Source of the DNA: Brachypterus glaber
Lineage: Eukaryota; Arthropoda; Insecta; Coleoptera; Kateretidae
Assembly (NCBI GenBank): GCA_958510825.1
Contig: OY294048.1
Location: 10,681,589 to 10,745,588 of the forward strand
DNA length: 64,000 nt
Direction: 5' to 3'
Position numbers and translations under genes: made by a program
Notes under the pieces: generated by a model
Databases searched by the model: none
The model's input: only the letters and a program-made list of their open reading frames with translations
What the model was told of the DNA's origin: nothing
Part shown: positions 13,160 through 21,578 of the stretch, piece after piece
Layout of the letters: each line of letters opens with the position of its first letter
Position numbering within the stretch: position 1 is the stretch's first letter

Positions 13160-13337
13160 CCCAGATAGCATTTATTAGCGCACGACGTGCGGACTTACGC
13201 GTGTGCGCTATTAAGCATTCAATATGAAGTCACGCGTGGGTTTTGGGCGCACGCGATGAGGCCTAGGTGCGATCTTCATGCAAGTCGCACTTGTGCACTC
13301 CAAGTGCGCGCATCGTGACTACATTTTGCTATCTGGG
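13160..13337. mobile_element. CCCAGATAGC MITE, copies in the duplication and nearby
   Basis: 178-bp element with termini CCCAGATAGCA and TGCTATCTGGG, flanked by TA on both sides. The twin in duplication unit 1 is 11213-11388. The interior is GC-rich compared with its surroundings and full of GTCGCAC/GTGCGAC motifs. No coding capacity. Superfamily not assigned. Confidence 0.8.
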
Positions 13338-13577
13338 TACTCATAATGCGATATGACAGACGAGACGAGAATGGACTGACGGGATTTTTTCCCGGTACCG
13401 CGTATTTTCAAATGTATTTTAGTATGAACTGGCGGGGTTTTGCACGAACGATGATAGCTGATTCGGGAAGTCTATTTAAATAACCACTAGATGGTATTAC
13501 CAACCCGATTTCGCGCAAAAATGGACTGACTGCTATACAAAATACACGCGAAACCTAGGAGGGTAATAGCTATTATC

Positions 13578-13824
13578 CCCAGATAGCAAAATCTAGTCAC
13601 GATGCGCGCACTTGGAGTGCACATGTGCGACTTAAAGTCGCATATGGCCTTACATATATGTCCACATGCGTCGCATTTGAGGCGCACGGGTGCGACTTGG
13701 CGCGAAATGCATGAAGATCGCACTTAGGTCTCATCGCGTGCGCCCAACTCACGCGTGACTTCATATTGAATGCGTAAGTCCGCACGTCGTGCGCCTTTTG
13801 TGAGACGCACCATTGCTATCTGGG
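13578..13824. mobile_element. CCCAGATAGC MITE, longer copy in opposite orientation
   Basis: 247-bp copy with the same termini, inverted relative to the copy at 13160 and flanked by TC on both sides. It has an extra internal block of GTCGCA-like repeats near 13620-13710. Together with the 13160 copy it brackets a 240-bp stretch (13338-13577) in which I see nothing recognisable. Confidence 0.8.
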
Positions 13825-13841
13825 TCCTTTTATTTAGTGAC

Positions 13842-13890
13842 GTTTTCCTTGACAGAAATGTTGAAATTACGTTTTCTGTCAAGGAAAACT
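13842..13890. repeat. Short hairpin
   Basis: GTTTTCCTTGACAGAAA and its complement are separated by about 13 bases. It lies just downstream of the stop codon of the minus-strand STPR gene, so it could fold in that gene's 3' UTR; no function is implied. Confidence 0.55.
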
Positions 13891-13969
13891 TTACATGAAG
13901 CACTCAAATTTGACTTACGTCAATTTACTGCCCCCTCACTTCCTGCCAGGATGCCACTTATGGGTTAAA

Positions 13970-14812
13970 TTAGATTTCTTGTTTAATTTGTACTGTACTA
14001 TGCAAGATTTTAGCATTATCTAACTCCGTGTTTATACATTCGGACTTAATCATGTTGTTTGTGTTTAATTCATGGTCTTCAAAGTGCATACATTTCTGTA
14101 TTCCGCCTGAATTGTTACATGTACATACAATATGTTCCTTTTTTATGCTGCCAACTCCACCCTCTTTAAAAATAACTTTTCTTTTTTCGAGACATGTCTT
14201 CAAATTTTCATTTCTGACTTTTTTCATGTATTCCCTATTTACTTTTCTTTTATATTCTAGTTCTGGTTCTGTCATAGCTGCAGCTCGTTTTCTCTGATAT
14301 TCTCTGTCTCTTTCACGCTTTTTCAGTAATTTTTCCTCATTCATTTTTGCCCTGCGTATTCTTTGTGTTTCCATCTTTCTTTTTTTTCTCGCCTCAAGTT
14401 TCCGTTTTTTCTCCTCGTCCATTACCGGGTTTTCGCCCTTATAGTATCTATCCATTGAAAGCAATTTTTCTTTTAGTCTTTTATTTCTGTCTCTTATTCT
14501 TCTAGCTTCGCGTTGTTCCTCTGTCAATCTTGCTGTTCGTTGTCTCATATATTCCCTCATGCGGATACGCTTTTTTTCCTTTCTTAATGTTTCCTTGTCC
14601 TTTTTATTGTATTCTAAATTGTTTTCTTCAAAAAAGTGAATCGTGCCTGTTTCTTCATTAAATTCTTTTTTGACATTGGGATCTTCCAAATTAATATTTT
14701 CTGGAGTGTCTACATAATCTTGATCTTCATCACTCGCGTACTCAACTTTAACTTCTCGTGGAAGCGCTAAAGTTACTTCTTCCAAGGTTTTCTCGGTTTT
14801 AATTGAATCCAT
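13970..14812 (-). CDS. STPR-repeat (FMBP-1-like) DNA-binding protein, 280 aa
   Basis: Uninterrupted reading frame of 280 residues. Residues 86-108, 147-169, 170-192 and 193-215 are 23-residue units that follow one another exactly in register at the C-terminal end (REYQRKRAAAMTEPELEY, REYMKK), with a degenerate unit at 109-131. This is the hallmark of the STPR (score-and-three peptide repeat) domain first described in silkworm FMBP-1, a basic helical DNA-binding domain. A nuclear DNA-binding protein is therefore likely; its targets are unknown. Six psi-K-x-E SUMO-type motifs are present: IKTE 4-7, VKVE 21-24, VKKE 47-50, IKKE 223-226, IKSE 255-258 and IKQE 276-279. A small Cys/His patch (CTC, CMH) lies at 230-243. 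A 5' UTR intron acceptor is likely at 14854-14856, and an upstream ATG at 14838 overlaps the true start. Confidence 0.8.
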   Translation of the reverse strand: MDSIKTEKTLEEVTLALPREVKVEYASDEDQDYVDTPENINLEDPNVKKEFNEETGTIHFFEENNLEYNKKDKETLRKEKKRIRMREYMRQRTARLTEEQREARRIRDRNKRLKEKLLSMDRYYKGENPVMDEEKKRKLEARKKRKMETQRIRRAKMNEEKLLKKRERDREYQRKRAAAMTEPELEYKRKVNREYMKKVRNENLKTCLEKRKVIFKEGGVGSIKKEHIVCTCNNSGGIQKCMHFEDHELNTNNMIKSECINTELDNAKILHSTVQIKQEI

Positions 14813-14838
14813 TTTTCTTTACAATATTCGACTTCCAT
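14773..14838 (-). promoter_or_regulatory. Upstream ORF overlapping the STPR gene start
   Basis: In the likely 5' UTR, an ATG in fair context (TTTTAATGG) opens a 21-codon frame that overlaps the main start codon (14812) in another frame. Ribosomes that use it would bypass the main ATG, so it could dampen translation. The real effect depends on whether this leader is in the mature transcript. Confidence 0.4.
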
Positions 14839-14856
14839 TAAAATTGGGGTTTGCTG

Positions 14857-15689
14857 TAAAATAAAATAGTCGTCAGTTAAAACACACTTAAACGCAAACA
14901 ATTCGAACCAGCTAAAAAATTGACATTTATTAAATTCAAATACCGTTATCTTGGGTGACTTGACTACGATTTTAGACTTCTTTGTACAATAAAAAAAAAA
15001 GCTTGTGAAGCGATATAAAAATAAAAATTGGGGAAATATGCCAAATAAGCTATTAAAATATAAAGTATGTAAAACAATTGCAAGTACCCAAAAAAAAATA
15101 AAAATGGCGAGTTTCAAATCTCCCTCCTATTTGCGTAAACAATATCAATATTGGCAAAAATCGCCAAAATAGCAATACTCTAACGTTAAATTTCTACTAG
15201 GGTAGTTTTTTTTTTATTTTTATAATTAGTTATTTATTATTTATTGAAATTTTTTATGATTTTCACACTTAAGTTCTACTATCTTAAATGAAAAAAAAAA
15301 AACGTAAGAAAGCCCTAGCGCACTGGCATTTTTTTTACAAACTTTTATTTTAATATTTTAAAATAGTTTCACAATTTCAAATTACCCCAAAATGTAAGAA
15401 AGATCTAGCGCCCTAGGTAAATTTTTTATAAATTTAAAGGTCTCTGGTCCATTTGAGTACGCAGTACATAAATGACCTAACAAATTACAAAATATGAAAT
15501 TTAATAAATAAAATAAAAAAGTAATTAAACCTTTTTAGCCAAAATTCCCTGTTTTTAAAGAGTTTTAATATTTTCCCTATATTTTAGGCAAAAAGTAGCA
15601 AAATTCCAGGTTTTCCATATAACCCCTTTCAATTCCCTCACTTTTCCCTGTTTTTCCTAAACTGTAGGAACCCTGTATCAACGAAAATT
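14857..15689. other. Upstream region of the STPR gene
   Basis: Holds the presumed 5' UTR intron and promoter of the minus-strand gene. At 15178-15206 the sequence TAACGTTAAATTTCTACTAG matches the right end of the element at 42700-43610. Otherwise AT-rich filler with no gene seen. Confidence 0.45.
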
Positions 15690-16095
15690 GTAAATTGTGA
15701 TAAAAAGCTTATTATTATTATTATTATTATTATTATTAGCAATAGTAAGTGTTGAAAATGATGAGACTATCACATTGAGTTTATAATAGTTGAGTAGCAA
15801 CATAATATCACATAAAATTATACATATCACAATAAATATCACATAACATAGTGGACTAGATTATTTTTCCATAGTTCCATTTCACAATCAAGTCTGTTTT
15901 TGAACTGATTTACTGAGGTAGAGTTGACGGTGGATTCGCTTAACCTATTCCAACTGTAGACAACCCTATTACACAAAAAGTTTTTTCGCAGAAGTTTTGA
16001 GCACTTTTCTTTGCACAATTTTTCACTATGTCCCCTAAGTTGCAAATTGTGGTTTGGAAGAAAGCAGATATTTATCGCTTTAAACATTATTAATT
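15690..16095 (-). mobile_element. CR1-like LINE 3' end
   Basis: The minus strand encodes an 82-residue C-terminal tail (LRGHSEKL, LRKNFLCNRVVYSWNRL, SVNQFKNRLD) typical of the end of CR1/jockey-type reverse transcriptases. It is followed 3' by an ATT/TAA microsatellite at 15711-15738, the usual tail of such elements. The copy is strongly 5'-truncated. Confidence 0.75.
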
Positions 16096-17510
16096 TGGCC
16101 TAATTCTAAAATGCCAGGGAGGGGGAAACAAATGCTAGGGGGGGCACCCCCCCCCTGTAGGACGAAATAACGCCCTTGTTCTCCTAGAAGGGGATATTCA
16201 TAAATCTCATTCAAGTCCCTTTTCCATCTACTACTTTAAAGTAATATTAATTATCCTTTCAAGACCAGACATTATTAATTAATGTCAAAAAAACAACAAA
16301 AAAAAGCCTGTAATGGTTAAGGAAAAATATTAAAATCGAGAGACTGGAATAGCAAAAACAGAACAAATGTGCTAAGTTGGGGCCTGGTCCCTGGATTTTG
16401 CAGACCTTTCCTTATAGCCTGTCATCGACTGCCTGCAAGGAAGTCTACACGGTATCTTTATATTATTTTACTGTTAAAACTTACTCAATTATGGATAAAA
16501 TTAGACAAGCACTGCTTTTCAGGTTCATCACAAACTAATCGAATCCTTGGTAAAGTTAAACCATTGTCTGTTCAACAGAACAATTTTTTGAACATTCTTA
16601 GATTTTTGTGAAAAAACAAAACATAACCTTAAAATAAGGTCCTTCATAGAGCAATACGCTACATGGAATGACGTTATCATTGACAAAAAAGTTGTCACAA
16701 CAAAACATTTAAACTGAGTTAGGGATAACTTTCTCTCTTATAATTATATAACGTAATACCTCCCTATCTCTTTTAGAGTTTCTGTTTTCTTTGTGAATCA
16801 CAAATAGTGATCAACCATTTTACGTTTGAACTACTTTTACATTAAATAAAGAAAATTTGATAGGGCTTCCACATGACGAATTTACATATCGTCACTCAAA
16901 GTGCAAAAGATCGTATTTTAATTGAAAACGTCACACAGCCAAAGACCACAGCGTAAATTCCACTCTACTCAGAGATCCTACTGAATTGTGGCGTTTTATT
17001 AAAATGCCATAATTTAGAACCAAAATAAAACAAGGTAAAATTTAACATACGACCTTTTCTACTTTAAGTGACGATACCTAAACTCAGAATATTCCTTCTA
17101 AACTCCATTTTTTATGTTTTTTGCATTTTCCTAGTCTTGGTACCTTTTTGTAAATACCTAGGTCTCTGCTAAGGTATATATTTTATTGCTTTATATGCAA
17201 AAAAAAAATCTAAAAAACCCTGTGACCACGTGGTGAACAATAACTCAAGAACGCTTTGAGCTAAAGGCTTCAAATTTGGACCATAAGTTCTTTATCCAAA
17301 TTCCTAAACCAAGAATGAGAGCCAGTAGCCTAAAACTGCAGTCTAACAATATTACTCTGTATGATTAGAAAATAGATTGAATATTTTTGATTAAAATTAA
17401 AAATTCTTGTCCTTAGATGGTTTTTGGTAAAAATTGATGTAGGCAAAAACATTTTTTTTTATTTTTCAAAAAAAAAAAAAAAAAAATGAGCAAAAATTAT
17501 ATAACTTTAG
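16096..17510. other. Gene-free stretch downstream of RpS25
   Basis: AT-rich sequence with a GC-rich patch near 16120-16175. Around 17235-17275 it carries the motif ATAACTCAAGAACGCTTTGA, also found in variant form near 9830 and 54200, which points to old transposon debris. No gene supported. Confidence 0.4.
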
Positions 17511-17659
17511 GGAATGTTTTATTTAGAAACAAACATGTATAATTTATGATTATAATTTCCCAACAGGTTAAAATTTTTTTTTGAAAGAAAAAACATGGTT
17601 TAAGTCTTTTTTTGTATTTTTTAATTCATTTTAAAGATACAAATTTTAATATCTTAAGT

Positions 17660-18019
17660 TTAAGCAGCTGGATCATCACCCTTTGTTGTTCTCGTATAAA
17701 TAAGTTGTGATCTGTGTTGTACAACTTGTTTGATGAGTCCTTTCTGTTGAAGTTCAATCAAGGCCCTTCTCGCAAGGGATCCACGAACCTTAAGACGTTC
17801 AGAAACTACTGAGGGGGTGATCAACTTGTAAGATGGTACTTCCTTGTACAATTTATCGTATGTGGCTTTATCAAACAATACTTGATTGTTCAACTTGTCA
17901 CGGACCTTTCCTTTGGACCACTTCTTCTTCTTGGCCTTGCCACCTCCAGATCCTTCCTTCTTTTTTTGGGTCTTTTGTGGCTGTTTGGCCGAAGACTTTG
18001 AGTCCTTTTTTGGGGGCAT
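17660..18019 (-). CDS. RpS25: 40S ribosomal protein eS25
   Basis: Small-subunit ribosomal protein near the head of the 40S subunit, needed for some IRES-driven initiation. The 119-residue frame has the usual family layout: a Lys/Gly/Ser-rich N-terminal tail ([16 protein letters not shown]), then the winged-helix core ([31 protein letters not shown] in two runs, [27 protein letters not shown]). The coding part is a single exon. An acceptor TTGCAG just 5' of the ATG (exon start 18035) shows a 5' UTR intron of about 570 bp ending at a donor GTAAGT at 18601-18606. Likely poly(A) signals lie at 17518-17523. Confidence 0.97.
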   Translation of the reverse strand: MPPKKDSKSSAKQPQKTQKKKEGSGGGKAKKKKWSKGKVRDKLNNQVLFDKATYDKLYKEVPSYKLITPSVVSERLKVRGSLARRALIELQQKGLIKQVVQHRSQLIYTRTTKGDDPAA

Positions 18020-18606
18020 ATTAGCTTTAAATTATCTGCAATAAAATAAAAATATATATATAAAAACAATCTCTTGTATAGACTAACTCTGAAATCAAAT
18101 TAAACTTAAATGAGCAACAGTACATTGTAAAAAAATTAAGAATTGCTACAGTTCCATCCAGTCGGGATACTAGCTAGCGACTAGTTGTAATTTTAATTCA
18201 TTAGAAATGAAATCTATATTAACCAGGGTAGAAAATTGGGGACACATTAACCTGCTTTTATTTAAAATATGATTATTTGTAAACAAATTACCTATAAACA
18301 CTGTCAAATTGACAGGACCCCACCAACAACTTCAAGGCCAAATGTTTAAACATTTATTTACAAAAAGATATGGGGCTATTTGGTTCTATAGTCTTTAGTT
18401 AATAGGAACTGATATTTTTCCACACAGAAAACCAATTTCAATTGTTGTTTGCAAATACCAAACATTTAAAATTTCTCACTACGCTGATGCACATGTTCAT
18501 TATCAAACATAAAAGGAAAATTTTATTCTTAAACTATAGGTTCTATAAGGCTCTAGTACCCGGTTTAACGTATTTAAATTAAAATGAAGTAATTTGTAAC
18601 ACTTAC

Positions 18607-18690
18607 CCGACAATTATTGAGAAAATTGTACACGCCTCTTATCAAAGTACTTTCAACGAGAAAGCGTGCAAGAAAAAGAAAGAAACATAA
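18607..18690 (-). promoter_or_regulatory. RpS25: RpS25 5' UTR exon with TOP motif
   Basis: Minus-strand sequence CTTTCTTTTTCTTGCACGC ending near 18682 is a terminal oligopyrimidine start, as expected for ribosomal protein mRNAs under TOR control. The exon ends TTGTCGG before GTAAGT. The TBCA start lies about 450 bp away on the other strand, so the two genes probably share a divergent promoter region. Confidence 0.7.
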
Positions 18691-19131
18691 CCTCAATTTC
18701 CACACGTCAACTTTCAGGGATACCAACATATACAAATCTTTAAAATTCAATAAATTATTATGAAAACTAAAATAGAGTTAATATAATAAAAATAATAATA
18801 ATAAAATAAGTAAAACTTTAATTAAAAATGAAAATTTAATTTAAATTAGATTTATTTTTTTATTATCTTTTATTAAATGAAAAGTAGGTCTGCTTTTCAT
18901 AGTTCGGATGGAGAAGAAGAAGAAGAAACTATTCGAATTTCGATTATTCGTGACGTCACTTTTTTTTTGCGAAGAGCCAACCTTTTTTTATGGCATTTTT
19001 GAGTTGGTGTTTTGTTTTTCAATAATCCTCTTGTCGTTTATTTATTTAAAGTCGTGCTGTCAGTGTTTTTGTCAAGTTTATTTTAAAATCATTTTAACAT
19101 TTTTTAATAAGAAACGTTAATTTGGTTTGAT

Positions 19132-21491
19132 ATGGCCGATCCTCGTATGAGAACATTGAAAATAAAAACAGGTGTAGTAAAGAGGTTAACCAAAGAAAAA
19201 ACCGTGTATGAAAAAGAGGCAGAACAACAAAAAGTTAGAATTCAAAAGATGAAAGATGCTGGAAAAGATGAATATGATATTCGCAAACAGGTATTCAAAT
19301 ATAATATATCAAATAATTTTAATTTTTTAAAATACCTTCTCCTCTTGTGAACGTGCATGGAAGACGCCAAATGTGTAAAATAAAGCAAATAATTGGCTTT
19401 ACATCGTTTTGTTACAGTACATGGACAGTACAGTACCAAATAAAAGAAAATTCAATGTATGGCCAATAAATTAGAGATTTCATTGAGAATCATATTTTTT
19501 TTTTGGGAGGGGCTTAACCCTTAATCCTAAATCAGTGGTCAGGGCCATAGCAAAGATTTAGTGGGGGGAGGGAGAAGCTCAAAAATCACAACTGTTTAAA
19601 AAAGTCTGTTTTTGGTATAAAATTACAACTTTTATCCCCTTGACAAAAAGTTGATATTATATTTTTAACCCCTTAAATTTACAACTTTTTTTATTTTAAG
19701 ATCCACTACTGCTAAAATGAAAACTTTTCCCTTGACAAAAAAGTAGTTAGTTAAAAAATAGTTATTTATAATACAAGGACAAAAAGTTAAGTTTTTGATT
19801 GAGTAGGTTTTTTGAAGCCGAGGGCCGGCCGATCGGGCCGGCCCGAGGGTAATAAACCTACGAAATAGAAATTTAACTTTTTGCCCGTGTATTAAATAAT
19901 ATTTTTTATTCGATTGTTACTAATTATAATAAAAAGTATTTCTTTTAAGTGTCTTATTAATTATCTAGTTATGCATGACAAATTGCTATCCAACAAATCG
20001 CTCAAAAAACAATTGAATCGTTACTTTTGTGTGCGGTTTCATTTTCAAATTAAAAAAGCTATAGCTTGGTGATTAATTTCTTTTAAAATGTGTCTGTTAT
20101 GAAAATAGTAATACTTCTGAATCGTTCTATGAATATTATAAATTGATTTTACAATTGAAATTTTGTGTTTTTAATTTATTTTAGTGGATGAATACAGATT
20201 AATCAGTTAACATATATTTTAAGGTTATGTTATAGAAGAATTTTTTTTATTTTGTATGAAATGATTATAATAACTGTATCTGGTCAAAAAGAACAGTTAG
20301 TTCAAGACCAAAAGTGACCTAAAGGTCACATTTCTTTATAAATATTACAGTAAACATCTTCCTTTAAAAAGCTTAAAAATAACAAGTTTTAGTTAGCGGG
20401 CGAAAAAAACTTTTTGGCCCTAGGGCCATAAAGTTCAACTTTTCGCCCGTAAAACATTTACAAAAAGTGTCTCTTTTAGAATCAATTAAATAAAAAAACG
20501 TTTGCACTATACTGCCCTACTACGCTAGAAAGCAGTAACTCCATTTGTCACCTATCGAAGTTGTCACATCAACTCTGATGTAATATTTTAAAAAGGCTTC
20601 TGTGCGACAAATGGAGTTACTGCTTGGTAGGGTAGTAGGGCAGTATAGTACTAATACTAGGTAAGTACTGCTAAAATTACAACTTATATTTTTAACCCAA
20701 AAAAATTTACAACTTTTTCAAATTTCAAGATAGGTGGGTGGGGAGGCTTCCTTCCATAGCCATGGCCCTGTACTGGTTCAAAACTAAAGAAGTGTATTCA
20801 TAACATTGGCAGTAATAACTGAAACCTACCCAGCTTGTTTTTCCAAGTATCAGTGATTATGACTTTTTATTTTACTATTCACAGCGCTTGTGCTAGAATA
20901 GTATTATAATATAATACTATTCTACCATATTATGGTATACCATAATATGGTACTATAGTACCATATTTATTAAAAAAAACTTCTAAAAAAAATAATAATT
21001 TTTAATAATTTGAATAAGAAAGTCAAACTGTCCACCATCACAGTATCATGGTGGCCCATAATGAAATGTCTCATGGTGGCCCAAATGCACATTTACAAAA
21101 AAAATATTATAATTTTTGTTTTTTAAGAATAAATTTGCATTTTTTTATATAACTCTTAAGGGCATAAGTTGTCTTTTAAATTAATATAAAAAGCTTCTCT
21201 TGAAAGTTGATTTTAAACTCGCAGCCATTGCGCAGAATATTGGTGCAAACAAAAATTGTCGCTCAAAACCATCACGGCTTGTTTATTTTACAGGAAGAAG
21301 TCTTACAAGAGTGTGTGATGATGGTACCCGATTGCCAAAGAAGACTAGCCACAGCTTATGACGATTTGCAGAAAATTCTCAAAACTGAACAAGATTTAAC
21401 TGAAACTGAAGAATACAAAACTGCTCTACTCATCTTGAATGAGGCTAAGCTCCAGTTGCCTGATTCTGCTGATCTTGCGCATATGTGTTAA
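19132..21491 (+). CDS. TBCA: Tubulin-specific chaperone A
   Basis: Cofactor A captures beta-tubulin during folding and hands it on in the tubulin assembly pathway in the cytosol. Two exons, 19132-19290 and 21294-21491, join at phase 0 to give 118 residues, normal for the family. Seen motifs: MADPRMRTLKIKTGVVKRL, KEKTVYEKEAEQQK, DEYDIRKQ, then EEVLQECVMMVPDCQRRL and YDDLQKILKTEQDLTETEEY; the protein is a three-helix bundle. Most animal genes have further introns; here a single 2.0 kb intron carries a MITE and a 740-bp dispersed repeat. No AATAAA is seen between its stop and the PDCD7 start 87 bp downstream. Confidence 0.95.
19745..20485 (+). mobile_element. 740-bp dispersed repeat, copy 1 (TBCA intron)
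   Basis: Matches 61445-62205 in inverse orientation over its length. It has a GC-rich palindromic block (AGGGCCGGCCGATCGGGCC) near one end and a GGGCGAAAAAAACTTTTT/AACTTTTCGCCCG inverted pair near the other, each flanked by short inverted GGGC(A/G)AAAAGTT motifs. No coding frame. Non-autonomous element of unknown class. Confidence 0.75.
20507..20648. mobile_element. TATACTGCC-family MITE, copy 2
   Basis: CTATACTGCCCTAC at the left and GTAGGGCAGTATAG at the right, with GCAGTAACTCCATTTGTC inverted inside. Shares the core TCAACTCTGATGTAATATTT with copy 3. It lies in the TBCA intron. Confidence 0.85.
20924..20951. repeat. Perfect 28-bp palindrome
   Basis: ACCATATTATGGTA and its complement meet without a loop; a second, near-perfect palindrome (AGAATAGTATTATA arm) lies directly upstream. 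The preceding ACAGCGCTTGTGCTAGAATA matches ACAGCGCCTGCGCTAGAATA near 43848, hinting at a shared small element. TBCA intron. Confidence 0.65.
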
Positions 21492-21578
21492 ACTAGTGCT
21501 CTAAAATTTACTGAACATTCTAACAAACTATTTTTTAAAACCAAAACATTTAGTATTTTTATCGCATATTATTATAAC

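Larger units (their letters stand above)
9448..13337. repeat. Tandem duplication, unit about 1.94 kb (two copies)
   Basis: Unit 1 runs 9448-11388 and unit 2 runs 11389-13337. They are near-identical apart from a few substitutions, a longer poly-G tract and a longer TA run in unit 2. The distal end of each unit is the right terminus of a MITE (TGCTATCTGG), so the breakpoint coincides with a transposon end; the proximal breakpoint is inside APN exon 5. Unit 1 lacks the last base or two of the MITE terminus, where it is joined directly to exon 5 sequence. Confidence 0.92.

Noticed and set aside
13487..13785. Cys-rich open frames in the CCCAGATAGC MITE
   Set aside because: They follow from the repeated GCGCAC/GTGCGAC motifs of the MITE and are not coding.
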